Shown here: positions 48,551 through 59,379 of the stretch, piece after piece
How positions within the stretch are numbered: the first letter of the stretch is position 1
How the letters are laid out: every line of letters starts with the position of its first letter
Source of the DNA: Escallonia rubra
Taxonomy: Eukaryota; Streptophyta; Magnoliopsida; Escalloniales; Escalloniaceae
NCBI GenBank assembly: GCA_033065855.1
Contig: JAVXUO010000144.1
Span: 1 to 64,000, forward strand
Direction of reading: 5' to 3'
Length of the DNA stretch: 64,000 nt
Position numbers and translations under genes: made by a program
The notes under the pieces: model-generated
Seen by the model: only the letters and a program-made list of their open reading frames with translations
Told to the model about the DNA's origin: nothing
The model's database searches: none

Positions 48551-51500
48551 GGGGGATAGGTCGGGCGAGACAGTGTGTATGAGTGTGTGTGAGTTTGTGT
48601 ATGTCGTGTGTTTGTGCGTGTCTGTGTCACGATGGCCGAGGAAGGGGGCGGTGAATCTGTTAGTGGTGGGTTGAGCGACAGTGTGAGAAACTGGGGTGGG
48701 TGGGAGGGGGAAACGTTTGTGTATGTTTGTAAGGTGTGTGTGTTGGGGGTTGGGGGGGATGAAAAAGAGTTAAAAAATGGTTTTGGTTTCAAATTTTGGT
48801 GTATCAAAAGATACAGTTAAGACACTTCAACGGAATCTGTTACGGTCTGTCCCATGTGCTCACTTTCGAGGAGTACAGGTAGGTTTATAGAAGAGAGGGT
48901 CATATCGCTCCCAGCCTATAGTACAGGGGAACAAAGTGCATTTACACCTAAAAAGAAAGCTTGAACAAGCCTAGTCAAGTTTCTTGACAGAATGAGCCAC
49001 AAGGAAGGCTCGAACTCAACAAGAATTGTAAACAAGCTGAACTAAGCTTAATCAATTCTCAAATGAGCTCTAATTCAAGCTCGAACTCAACTCAACTGCT
49101 TAAATGCTGCACCGAGCCGAGTTCATGAGCGGCTTCTTCCTATTAAGCCCTAGACAAACTTATATACAGTCCTTCAAAGAGAAAGTACACAAAGTGAAAC
49201 ACGGAAATAGACATACTTGCTCTTCTAGCTTGCAGGGGTCCAATGTAACATATCCGTCTGCCAGACAACAGCAAATTGCAACTACAAAAACAAGTAGAAG
49301 CAAGTTTCAGGAAGTCATTCAACAACAACACTGAATAAAGTCCATGGGTCTGATTTACCGGCAAGATGCTTCAAAGGAATTCCAGCATCTACAAGAGCAG
49401 CACAGGCTGCATTTATGGCACATGGGAGAAGCTAACCAAAGGTAGGGTCAAGAAATTTCACAAGATAACAACTCAACTGAACCTGACTCTGATGTCACAA
49501 TATGCATAATTTGAAAGACAAGATTGCACAACCATGCACAATAGAAGCTCACCAAAGACCCAGAAAATGACACATACTGAAAGATTAACGAACACAAAAT
49601 GCTGCAACAAAATTAGGATCCAGTATGACCTATAATTGCATGCAGTACTTTAAATCCAAGGGCCATTCAAAAACCAAGATCTCTCAAAACAATCACCATA
49701 TAAGTGTACATATGGACTGGACATTTAAATGCTCCGATATGAAAGTCTAATGTCTAATGCACACTTAGGTGTAGAAAATAGAAACCAGGAAAACACAAAT
49801 GATATTGAAGGATGAAATCCATAACTCTTAATCATTATTCTACTAGAAGGTAACGATTATAAATATAAAGGATACAGCACCATCATCGTTGACAACCTGT
49901 AACCACAAAACAAAAACCACATAAAAATATGCTTATAAACAGGATACTCTCCACTGAGTCAGCAAAAATCTCAAGAAGGGGATCTAAGAACAGGATAACC
50001 CATAACCTCAATGTGAAGATATCAGAATATCTACATACGACCACCATTTTACAACATTTGTAAATAAATTATACACTTTTAGGATAACCCATAACCCATA
50101 TGTGAAGATATCAGAATATCTACATACGACAATCCTTTTACAATATTTGCAAATAAGTTGTACATACATGGTAAAAGTGAGTATTTATTTTTAGATCACC
50201 CTGGCGCATTGGGATCGTTGTTGCCTAAGAATGTTTTGTTGTTGTCGAAGTTGTTAGTGTTGTGGCACGTGTATGGTGTTCTTGCTGATAGAATCTTGGA
50301 GATAAGGAAGTTATGAAGCCTAACAATTAAAGAGCAGTAGACAGGACACATTTTGACAAACATAGAGATACGGCTGCGACACGCTTGAGAGTGAGGTCCC
50401 AAGGGGATCAAACTGAGGATCTCAAGGATGACTCCCTTTAACAGTTGAGCTACCCCGTGAACTTTCAGGGTTTCAGTGAGTGTTGGCATCACTAACGAAC
50501 AGTAAGGACAAAATATAAAATAGCAATGGGGGTTTCCTATTCATAATGATCAATCGAATTAATGGCAATCAGGACTAAATGATGATGAGCACCTATAATA
50601 TCCTCCAGACAAATCAAACTGTCTCACCTGCACTATAATAGAAGTTGTGGTATTGGGATTGACAGTCAAAAGGCAAATGCTTTGCAATGTCCTCTTCAAT
50701 ATCATCTCATACTCCTTTTCTGGTTTTCCTAATGACCGATGGAATTTCACACAATTATTACAAAAAAAAAAAGGAATTGAACATAGGTACCACTTCTCAA
50801 TATGTACTAAAGATAGAGTTTCGAATTGCATTGGGATTCTATTACTACCATCAAAGTTAAAGAAATAGTCAATATGCACGTTACGATGCAGGATCCAAGA
50901 GCTGTCTTAAAGTACAAAAACGACAGCACCATATGATTCTCTAATCCATTCCAAAAACTTTAACCAGAAATAGAATGTCAGATTAATAACTTAGTCCTTC
51001 AAGCATCCATTTTTACAACTTCTCTTTCGCATAAAACCAAGTTAAATAACAGAGTGAAATATTGGAGGTAACATGAGAAATGCAGGTTGCAGTATCTATA
51101 CAGATATTCCATCATAAGCAATTGAATAATTTTAACTGTTTTCTCTTTTCGCTTCTCTTTTTGATTTTTTTCATTGTATTAAGGGAAAGGGTTATTACAC
51201 ACGACACTCTTGAGGTTTACCCAAAAATACAATCAGCTCCTACTAACTATTTTAATTACAGTAAGCTACATTTTTTCAGTTCACAGAGTTAACATATCAG
51301 TGGCAAGACGATAGTACCCTTTGTAAAAAATTAAATTTACCCAACCAACCCACAGCTCACACCAGTTCACCGCCAACACCCAGGCCGAATCACGCACGGC
51401 TACGTTCCACTGTGGCTCGACAATGCTACAACACAACCCCCACTGCCCTGCCGCCACCAATCTGCCCACTAATTCTAGAAGCATCACTTCACATAACGAA

Positions 51501-52513
51501 AAAAACTTCTAAAGAACCTCACCAATCAGCCCAGTTTTTGGCTTCCAAATAACTTCAATGCAAGCCTTTTCAGGATTTTCATTCTTCTTCGTACCAGCTT
51601 TGGGTCCAAAAACTGCAGCGAGAACTTTTGTCTCCCCTAAACCAAACAAAGTCACCATCAAAAAAATTAGATTTTTGAGGGGGGAAAAAATCCAGAATTG
51701 AACCAAATAACCCCATAAAGCAGTAAACATAGTTAGACATACATAAATTCATATCAAATCCATAAAACAACTACATACATAAATTCATATCAAATCCATA
51801 AAACTACTACCTTTATTTCATTGAGTATTGCCTTACTTTTTGCGAATTCGTAAGCTAAATTTAGTACGACATAAACATCAATCATAGAATACATAGGGAT
51901 CGCTTAATGATTGAAGCCAGCGTTACATGTACTAAACGCGAAAAGTCAAATGCACAAAATCGAACAGAACGGAAGGAGGTACACTTTAAAAGAGAAAGGT
52001 CAACAATGAGAAAAACCCAGAAGCTCAAAATTCATGCACACAGACATTTAATGTGGAAAACTGGATACAATTACAACAATAGGATCCGAAAAGATTACAA
52101 ACCCATCAAAGAAAAGCACAAGAATTTGACAGTTAATTTATTGAAAAACCATCCTACGATTTTGCAAAAGGTCAAAGACGAAAACCAATGGAACGGAGGG
52201 AGAGAGTACATTTTGAAAGAGAAAGAGGTCAAGATTGAGAAGAACTCAAAGGGTAATTTATCATGCACATAAACACTGAATCTGAAAAACTGAACAAAAA
52301 TACAACAATTGGACTGAAAAGACTACCAATCCATCAAAGTAAAGTGCAAGAATTTGACTGAAAAACAGTTATTTGGTTTAAAGAAACTGTAGGAAGAGAA
52401 GTCTAACCTTGGGACCAAGTGGCTGAGCCATGAGCACGGTTGAGGGTGCCGCGTGTACAAGCCAGTGGTCTCAACTGGTTCCGAGTCCGGCCGTCCGCCC
52501 TGTCTACTTCCAT
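42070..52513 (-). CDS. RRP46: Exosome complex subunit, RRP46-type (RNase PH family), 8 exons
   Basis: The exons are 52513-52408, 51636-51523, 50728-50628, 49896-49876 (a 21-nt microexon), 49431-49359, 49281-49217, 47841-47709 and 42185-42070. They sum to 729 nt (242 aa), in phase throughout. Conserved stretches in order are DGRTRNQLRPLACTRG, HGSATWSQG, LAAVFGPKAGTKKNE, PEKEYEMILKRTLQSICL, LLPCAINAACAALVDAG, FAYLVFPNSLVSV, EPVEHGIITSVTRGVM and YLRCLERGRAVSAKLSEFL, the pattern I know from plant RRP46 homologues. The protein is a ring subunit of the RNA exosome, which degrades and trims RNA 3'-5' in nucleus and cytoplasm. Length fits plant RRP46 (about 240 aa). The last intron is about 5.5 kb and full of inverted-repeat elements, so whether exon 8 is still joined efficiently deserves testing. 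No other start codon fits as well as 52513. Confidence 0.92.
42450..43017. mobile_element. Foldback (long-TIR) element in the last RRP46 intron
   Basis: Nearly the whole element is an inverted repeat. The outer arms share GACAACTTAA, GCGATCTAGCCGTCCATCC and CCAGATCTAACT (42449-42520 against 42945-43015). The inner arms share ACCAAAATGCCTC, CAGGCAAAC and TATTGTAAAT (42562-42645 against 42815-42890). Four palindromes of the GTCCGCCACATAATATAGCG type lie at 42532, 42647, 42782 and 42896. (GT)n/(GA)n and (TA)n tracts border it. No coding capacity. Confidence 0.8.
43041..43078. repeat. (TA)n and (AC)n microsatellites
   Basis: A simple (TA)n run preceded by (AC)n at 43023-43048, between two inverted-repeat elements. 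Confidence 0.85.
43556..45096. mobile_element. TIR element of about 1.5 kb in (TA)n context
   Basis: The left end GGGGAGCCCATCCCCACCC then GGGATGGGCTCCCTCATC (43560-43603) pairs with the right end, whose reverse complement reads GAGCCCAACCCCCTCGGG then AAGGGCTCCCTCATCCAAC (45093-45045). Both abut TATATAT. Each end includes an AAGTGGAT/CCACTTGG block and a GCGCCA...TGGCGC hairpin (43660-43672, 44880-44890, 44958-44979). The middle is C/A-rich and G/T-rich low-complexity DNA (43700-44760) with no credible protein. Confidence 0.72.
45186..46274. mobile_element. Second TIR element of about 1.1 kb in (TA)n context
   Basis: The left end carries GGTGGAGAAGTCCTTATTTC and GGCCGTCCAC (45212-45258). 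The right end, reverse complemented, carries GGTGGAGAAGTCCCTATTTC and AGCCGTCCAC (46243-46200). Both ends abut (TA)n. The interior has a C-rich patch (45460-45690) and unique DNA. No gene. Confidence 0.68.
46122..46440. repeat. Direct duplication of a TIR-element end (about 152 bp, two copies)
   Basis: CAGGAACTAACCGCTCCTC (46122) to the (TA)n at 46264-46274 is repeated as CAGGAAGTAACCGCTCCTC (46275) to the (TA)n at 46417-46439, with very few differences. The copies contain a small hairpin CGCTCC...GGAGCG. Confidence 0.88.
46441..46760. mobile_element. Likely end of a further element of the same type
   Basis: TATATATGGCAACCTATCCC then GGGAAGGGCCCC-like text resembles the left end at 43556. 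AAGTGGACGGCT follows at about 46514, and the hairpin GCGCCACCTAATGTGGCGC at 46649. A second end could not be placed with confidence (GAGCCCTTCCCAAG at 46718 is a candidate). Confidence 0.45.
48142..48949. mobile_element. Mutator-like MITE in RRP46 intron 6
   Basis: Long terminal inverted repeats: TAAATGCACTTTGGTCCCCT and GAGCGATATG on the left (48146-48190), mirrored on the right by CATATCGCTC (48901-48910) and ACAAAGTGCATTTA (48931-48944). Flanking nonamers AAAAAGGAA (48133-48141) and AAAAAGAAA (48950-48958) agree at 8 of 9 positions, as expected of a Mutator-type 9-bp duplication. The interior is (GT)n, (AC)n and a long G-run (48533-48555), the source of many spurious frames. Confidence 0.75.
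50185..50467 (-). mobile_element. SINE with tRNA-like head in RRP46 intron 3
   Basis: On the minus strand GGGGTAGCTCAACTGTTAAA (50455 onward) resembles an A box (TRGYNNANNNG). About 35 bp later CAGTTTGATCCCC (50416-50404) resembles a B box. Together they form the internal RNA polymerase III promoter of tRNA-derived SINEs. The body runs to about 50190 and ends in A/T-rich sequence. No complete tRNA fold is present, so this is not a tRNA gene. Confidence 0.6.
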
Positions 52514-52740
52514 GGTGTATCTTTCCAGTTGAATTTGAGACTGGTTGGAGGAAAAGCTAAAGATCAAATATTCAGGGGTTTAGGTTTTAGGGTTTATTTA
52601 GGCAAATTTTGGGCATTGCCTAGTTTGGTGAATTTACATGGAAACCACTCCCCATGAATGAATCGATACAACCTGGCAATTGATAGTCTCGCTCCGGAGT
52701 TGAACCAACTCACTCATGGTATCTCACATAAACAATCTTA

Positions 52741-53602
52741 GGCCTAGTTTAACAAAAAAAATTTCCTCTTTTTTTTTCAGTTTTTAAAAACTGAAAAAAA
52801 AAGCGTTGGTAACCATTTTTTTTTCAGTTTTAAAACCAGTTTTTAAACTGAAGAGTAAAAAAAAAATCTCCAGAAACTGGTTTTTTTTTTCACTTTTGGT
52901 TTTTTTTTTCACTTTTGGTTTTTTTTTCTTAGACCACCACCACCACCCTCCCACCGCCGGCAGCCACCTCAGGCGACCACCGCCGGAGACTGCCGGCAGC
53001 CACCTCCGGCCGCCGGCCACCACCACCACCTCCGGTCGCCGGCGACTGCCGGCAGCCACCTCCGGCCGCCGGCGACCACCGCCGGCAGCCACCTCAGGCG
53101 ACCACCGCCGGCAACCACCGCCGGAGACTGCCGGCAGCCACCTCCGGCCGCCGGCGACCACCGCCGGAGACTGCCGGCAGCCGCCTCCGGCCGCCGGCGA
53201 CCACCGCCGGCGACTGCCGGCAGCCGCCTCCGGCCGCCGGCGACCACCGCCGGCGACTGCCGGCAGCCGCCTCCGGCCGCCGGCGACCACCGCCGGCGAC
53301 TGCCGGCAGCCGCCTCCGGCCGCCGGCGACCACCGCCGGCGACTGCCGGCAGCCACCTCCGGCCGCCGGCCACCACCGCCACCACCGGCCACCACCGCTG
53401 CACCCCACCACCGCCACCGCAAACCACCAAAAAAAAAAAGTCAAAATAAAAAGGGTTACCAAACACCAAAAAAAAAAACCTCAAAAAAAAAAAGGTTATC
53501 AAACACCCACTTGTTTTTATATAAAAAAAAATTTAAGCTGCTCTTTAAAAAACTGCTCTTTAAAAACTGAAAACCAAAAAAAAAATTTTGTCAAACGAAC
53601 CC
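52741..53602. mobile_element. PIF/Harbinger-like MITE with expanded GC-rich core, upstream of RRP46
   Basis: The terminal repeats GGCCTAGTTTAACAAAA and (reverse complement) GGGTTCGTTTGACAAAA are flanked by TTA on both sides (52738-52740, 53603-53605). Just inside are self-complementary CAGTTTTTAAAAACTG-type stretches. The core (52935-53410) is a GC-rich minisatellite. The ends and the core words (CCACCACCACCCTC, CGCCGGCAGCCACC) match the 460-bp element at 23627-24086. It lies about 230 bp upstream of the RRP46 start codon. Confidence 0.87.
52960..53385. repeat. GCCGGC/CCGCCGG minisatellite core of the MITE
   Basis: Units of about 57 bp of the type CGACTGCCGGCAGCC, CCTCCGGCCGCCGG, CGACCACCGCCGG are repeated about seven times with near identity. 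Long open frames exist in several phases on both strands because the units contain no stop; none is taken as a gene. Confidence 0.88.
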
Positions 53603-53849
53603 TTAGTTTGGAATAATTTGCGTTCGCCTAGGATCAGTGTTCAATCATTGATTTTGAGTTTCTCATGAAAAACGAGTCTAAGACATTTTTATGATGGAAA
53701 AGTTTTGAATGCAATACGAATTGTTGCAAATAAACTTTATAGGAGTTCCGTACCACAAAGAAACTATCTTTTTGGCGGCTAAAATGACTTCAGTTTGTGT
53801 TATTTATACTATCGACCAGCATCTAACCTTTATAAGAAAACAAACAACT

Positions 53850-54130
53850 CAAAAAATTCTTCTTCAAAGGATATTGGTCAACAAACTTACATGGACGGGT
53901 TCAAGTCAGCAAACACTCGAGTTTTTATTCGACGGCTCAAAAAAGATTTTTATGGGCTCAGGCAAGCACCACAAGCCTGGTATGAAACGATCTTCAGTTT
54001 TTACTTGTTGTCGATATGTTTTGTGAGATGCAGATGAGAGTTAGCTTGTCAAGAAGACTTTTAAAAAGAAAATTTTGGTTTGTTTTATGTGGACGACATG
54101 ATAATCGCAGTTGATGGTGAGCAATAAATT
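53850..54130 (+). pseudogene. Copia RT fragment, plus strand
   Basis: RLKKDFYGLRQAPQAWYE (53934-53987) and, after a frame break, FYVDDMIIAVDG (about 54080-54117) are the two hallmark boxes of a Copia reverse transcriptase. The rest is lost or unreadable. Confidence 0.82.
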
Positions 54131-55200
54131 GCTAAGTTGCCACAGAGCTTGCAATAAGATTCAATGAAAAATAAATAAAAAATAAAAAACTTAGCCACCA
54201 CTGGTTTGGAGGTCATAAGGTGTTGTTTATAGGATATACTCCTTCAAATTGCGGATCCTTCCCAATACGAATCTATTTTCATCGAGCATCTTATATATGT
54301 AACCAATTCCGGGATTTCTGGGGCGTTCTTTTGGACGGCTACACGTAGACCTGTAGGTTCGGGTCAAAAAGGTATAGGAGAGATGGCTAAGTGGATTATT
54401 CTAAAGGGTTATTTTTTCTTTCCTTTTACCTTCTGTACTTTCTTCCGTTTACAAAACCGAGTAAAAGATCGAAAACAATGTCAAACGCTACATAAGTTTG
54501 CATTTATCTAAAGACAAAAAAGAAGAAAAGTATATTTCCTTGTACTTTATTGTTTTGATCCAACATATTTGAATAAACATATTATTATGCTTCCTTCTAA
54601 GCTCTCAACTTCGATCTTGGAGATGTGTATGATAAGTTTTCTGATTATCCATGGAAGATAATTGGAAGTCTCGACATTGAGATAGCTATGGCTGGAATGG
54701 CATTCAATCAGGTTTGCAAGATTGAGAATAACTTGCGTCTACTTGTGCCGTTTGACTTGAATTTGAGCTTACATTGGCAATGGTGCTGCCAGAGGAATCA
54801 TTTAAATGAAAATTATAAATAGTATGTTAGAGATGAGACTAGAATCACATCGGCCCCTTCTTCCCTTATGTGCTAGCTCAAGGTGGATCATTTTTTTTTA
54901 GTTGTATTTTTTTTATAAAACATGGGACGCGTGATTTGATATTTTTTGGGCCCTTAGGTTTGAAAAACTCATTAATGATAGGCAATGTGAAAATCGGCTA
55001 CAAGTTTTTATTAGTATGTGAACATTCTTGCTCGAGTACGACTACAATTTACTCCTAGATTACTGTTAGTATTGCATTAACTAATCTTAAGATTGCTTCT
55101 GAGATTACGAAAGCCAGACATAAACAAGAAAACTAATTTCTTGATATGCAAGATATCTTCATGATCTATAGAAAATTTGTACACAAAATTGAAAAAAAAA
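54131..55200. other. Intergenic; one unidentified frame
   Basis: A 65-codon plus-strand frame (54625-54822, containing SDYPWKIIGSLDIEIAMA) has a protein-like composition, but I recognise no family. It could be a fragment of a captured or decayed gene. The remainder is AT-rich. Confidence 0.35.
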
Positions 55201-55204
55201 AAAC

Positions 55205-55545
55205 TCCCCCTCAAGGTGGAGAGTAAAGGCTACTAACATCCAACTTGGACTTGAAATGAAGAAATTGATCACAGTTGATAACTACGTCTACAAGTTGAGA
55301 AGTAGAGGAAGCATTATATAATATGATTAAGCCTTGTTGAAGTTTCTCATGAACGAAAGGACAATTGATTTTAATGTGCTCAGTTAGCTAGTGAAAAATA
55401 AGTGGCGTGAGAGAGTGTTGATTGCTGACAAGTAGACCAAGAATACAAAATATACTGGGTAATAAAGTGATCTCACATGTGGCCTTGGCCATAGCGCTTA
55501 CCACATAACGTAATGGGTTCAGAAACATACCGTACGAAATCTCCG
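55205..55545 (-). pseudogene. Copia RNase H tail and PPT, minus strand
   Basis: Minus-strand phrases SAMAKATCEITLL, TEHIKINCPFVHEKLQQGL and FLHFKSKLDVSSLYSPP correspond to the end of a Copia RNase H. They are followed by TTGAGGGGGAGT (55215-55204), a typical PPT context. Several stops interrupt it. At 55566 it is cut by the LTR of another Copia element. Confidence 0.78.
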
Positions 55546-55566
55546 AAAATTTCGACGTAGGATCAT

Positions 55567-55944
55567 TGTTATTACGAGCCTCCAACACGCTTGATCTTTA
55601 TCGTAGGTACAAAAACGGTTACTAGAGTCGAGTTCTACGTTAACGAACCAAATCCTAGAACTTGGTGATTGCTCTAGAGAGAGTGCTATAGAGAGAGGGA
55701 CTTATTGTCTGTGACTTGTAATCTATGACTTATTGCAGTGTACTCTTTCTTGCGATATCTCTAACATTTATATAGAGATAGTATTAGAGACTGACTTTAT
55801 CTCAAACACTTAGGAGTAAAGACTTATTTATCTCAAACATTTAGAAGATAAATATTCTCTAAATAACTGTAATTATCCAGACTAACAAATACACATTATC
55901 TGTTAGTGGGCGGATAATGGGTCCACTGACCCAATTTATTAACA
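55567..55944 (-). repeat. 3' LTR (378 bp) of a minus-strand Copia element
   Basis: It starts TGTTAATAAATTGG at 55944 and ends TAATAACA at 55567, so the ends are inverted (TGTTA/TAACA). The purine tract GGCGAGTGGGAGC precedes it (55957-55945). A TATA-like CTATATAAATG lies at about 55766-55776. The other LTR is not in the window. Confidence 0.75.
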
Positions 55945-57030
55945 GCTCCCACTCGCCCACACACAGGGCAAATAAATCGTGCAGTCCCTCCTTATCTCTT
56001 GTCCAATCATCTCCTTATACATGAAATGGAATGTGCGAGCTACGAGAAAGGATATCCAGTTGAGGAGTATTGTATTAAGTTATCACCAAACTAACATCAC
56101 TCAAAAAAGTCTCATATGTACCCTAGATAGTTCAACTACACCAGATTAAACACTCTCAAATCCCTCATAATGAGCAGTGTTAAACCTCTCATATGTTATG
56201 TATTCATGACTCATATCGAAACGAAAATCGACAAAGTCGCCCGGGCTATGAATCACACAACATGATGTAATATTGAACTTTCTTCCCAAAGCCCTCATGT
56301 CATTCCAATTAGACCCAACCGCTTTCCTAGACATGCCCCGCGAGACCTTATCATCCATGATCCAAGGGTACATGCTAAAGTAGCGACATTGAGTATCCTC
56401 TTCATGACATAGTCTAAGGTGAGAAGGGTACTACATAGGATCAAAAGTATTTCGATCCAAGTGGCTCACACAGTGACGAAGCAGGGATTCATTCATCACT
56501 CCCACTGTCGGTCTGCATTTTGCACATGTAGTATGATTTGCATGCTATGACGTAACCCAAAAGGGCGTGTCACATAAATGTATAATACAATACGCCATAC
56601 GAATCTGAGTCTAGTCGCTGTACAAGCGCCTAACCTGAGTTTTTCAGCCCAGTCACTCTTATAGTGCCTGTCTGAAATCTCACATTCGGCTGTAAACATG
56701 CTACATAGAGTTTGTGGAGATACTCTATGATCGACCTATCTTTTTAGGTCTCATCTTAGCTCCAACTAAGGCGACATGTTTGCATTACAAACTGTATCAT
56801 CTTATTCGCCCCTCTTGGCGCCTAAGACAATTATGTCTCATCTTTCTCGTTATCTTAGCACCAAGGTGAATTACCCATGTGAATAGGTCAATTCAAGCCT
56901 GGTGATACTCTCAATAAGGATGTATATGTAATCACAAAGATTATCCAATCATTCCAAAAATAAACTCAAATCAAGGAATGAAATTTTAATATAATAAATA
57001 ATGTCAAGTACATAAGATGCCATAAACATG
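55945..57030. other. Copia 3' spacer; no gene
   Basis: Non-coding spacer between pol and the LTR. Short frames such as 56146-56373 have no recognisable domain. It is similar in position and length to the spacer at 29391-30431. Confidence 0.5.
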
Positions 57031-59290
57031 TCAAAACCTACGGAGTCCCATACTTCGAATGTGAGAAAGGAAAACATCTCTAGCAATGGGCTTGGTCAAA
57101 AGATCAGCCACCATTCTGCTAATAGGTATATACTTCATGGTCACCTCTCATTGCGCAACTAAAGTTCTAATGAAGTGATAACGAAGGCCTATGTGTTTGG
57201 CCTTTCCATGATATTTGGGGTCATTTACAAAATCTAGGGCAACTGTATTTTCACAGTAAACAGCGACAGCCTCATCTATATGAGCTGTAACCCCTAGAGC
57301 CTGTATGAATGACCTCAACCAAACAGCTTCCTGAACTGTTGCTGAACAAGCAACATACTCCGACTCCAACGTGGATAGGGCGATGCAAGACTTTTCTTGC
57401 TGTACCAAGAGATAGCTCCACCTAAAGTGGATATGCGCTTATCTTTATCAGCGCCCCAATTCTCTAAGTCTCAAGTCTCCACCAGTATAACACAAGACGA
57501 GATGAGCTGTTCCAAGCATGTATCGAAGAATCCTCTTCACCGCATTCCAATGAGCGGGTCCAGGATTACTCTGATAACGACTCACCATTCCAAATGCATA
57601 GCAGATGTCTGGATGCATACACAACATAGCGTACATCAGACTCCCTACTGCAGCGCGTAAGGCACTTTGGACATCCGATTATTTTCCTCATCATTCTTTG
57701 GGGATTGGTCTGTGCTTAAAGTACATGCATTATCCATTGAAGTTTCTATGGGTTTTGAGTTATGCATACGGAATCGTTCAATGACCTTCTTGATGTATGT
57801 CTCTTTAGACAAACCAAGAAGTTTCTTTGAACGATCACATACGATTTTAACTCCGAGCACAAAATTAGCTTCTCCCATGTCCTTCATCTCAAAAGTTAAG
57901 GACAACCACTGCTTAGTGGCGACAATGGAACTCATGTCATTCCCAACTAAAAGAATGGCATCCACATACAAAGAAAGGATTAGAATATTTTTCTTGAATC
58001 ATTTTACGTAAACGCAATGGTCTTGTTCAATCATTTCAAAACCTATAGAGGTAATGGCATGATAAAACCTAAAGTACCACTGCCTAGACGAATGTTTGAG
58101 ACCATATATAGAACGTTTGAGCCGGTAAACTTTACGCTCATGTCCCTTGACTTTAAAACCCTCAGGTTGAGCCATATAAATCTCTTCGTCTAGTTCTCCA
58201 TTAAGAAACGCAATCTTAACATCCATATGAAAAAGTTCTAAATCCTATTAGGCGACAATAGCTAGGATCAGGCGAATTGAAGCAAATCTCACCACTGGGG
58301 AGAAAGTGTCTTCATAGTCCACACCCCGCTGTTGGGTATAGCCTTTTCGCCACAAGACGTGCCTTATACTTGTCAATTGGCTCTTCTGCCTCACGCTTGA
58401 CTTTTAAAATCCACTTGCTTCCAACAGTCTTGCGCCTTGGCGAAAGGTCAACCAACTCCCAGACCTGATTCTTCTCCATTGAGCTCAACTCATCGTTCAT
58501 TGCAGCCATCCACTCATTACTAGCAGATGAAGATAGGGCTTCTTCCACAGAAATAGGTTCATCTTCATCAGTTGGAGTGCACATTAGAATTTCTCCGTCA
58601 ATCTCAAAACGACGACGTGGAACTCTTCATCGTGCACCTCTACGCAATTGAGAATCTTGTTGACCTAATGGTCCTGGTGGTGTGTTTCCACTAGCTGGGA
58701 TGCTCCCACTAGGTTGATGGTCACTTATACTATCTTCAGCGACAACCGGATGAGGAACTAATTCCCCGCCTTCGTTTGGAGATGGTAAATTGGCTTCAAC
58801 CTCCTCTAACTCATAGATGTCAAGATTCTTACTCGCGTCTCCAATGCTAGGAAAACCATCCTTTATGAAATCGACATCACGAGACTCTATTTCTGTCTTT
58901 CCACCATTTGGATGTTCACCATACATCACATAGCCTTTAGAGTTTTCAGAATACCTTAGAAAGACAATCTTTTTTCCCTAGGCCATAGTTTCCCATACTT
59001 ATGAGAAGTACTGCGAACATAACCTGCTTAGCCCCATGAGCGCAATTAATCCAATTTTGGCTTTTGGAAATTCCAAAGCTTCTATGGGGTGGATTTGACT
59101 GATTGTGAAGGCACACGATTAAGTATATAGGCTGCAGTCAAAAGGGCATCCCCCCAAAAAAATATTGAAAGGTTTGCTTGCGCCATCACAGACTTAACCA
59201 TATATAACAATGTTCATTCCTTCTTTCTGCAACACCATTTTGTTGTGGAGTATTAGGAATAGTAAGTTGTCTGCTGTTCCCAACCTATTC
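57031..59290 (-). pseudogene. Copia pol remnant (integrase end, RT, RNase H), minus strand
   Basis: On the minus strand the order is: integrase end with TPQQNGVAERRN (about 59250-59200), the linker with DEDEPISVEEAL, then RT start ([29 protein letters not shown]). Next come DVKIAFLNGELDEEIYMAQP, YRLKRSIYGLKHSSRQWY, the box YVDAILLVGNDMS (normally YVDD; here one Asp is Ala) and MGEANFVLGVKI. RNase H follows (LSTLESEYVACSATVQEAVW, VNDPKYHGKAKHIGLRYHF) and the tail SRMVADLLTKPIARDVF, with the stop at 57031. Multiple frame breaks and a stop after LVAQ disable it. The catalytic Asp change alone would do so. The 5' end is cut at about 59290 by unrelated GC-rich DNA. Confidence 0.92.
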
Positions 59291-59379
59291 TGGTCATACC
59301 CAAGGGCCCAATTGGGGTCCCATTTCACGTGAACACGTCGACACTATCAACGGTCAATTTTCCAACGCATCAGACCGGT

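Noticed and set aside
48288-48820. Overlapping frames rich in Val/Cys/Gly or Thr/His
   Set aside because: They arise from (GT)n, (AC)n and poly-G inside a MITE; no conserved domain.
50400-50467. Functional tRNA gene
   Set aside because: A and B boxes are recognisable, but no cloverleaf with paired acceptor stem could be formed; a SINE head fits better.
52784-53570. Long open frames of up to 254 codons on both strands over the GC-rich core
   Set aside because: They are composed of a 57-bp repeat without stops, giving Gly/Arg or Pro/Ala runs in every phase. The element ends show it is a MITE.
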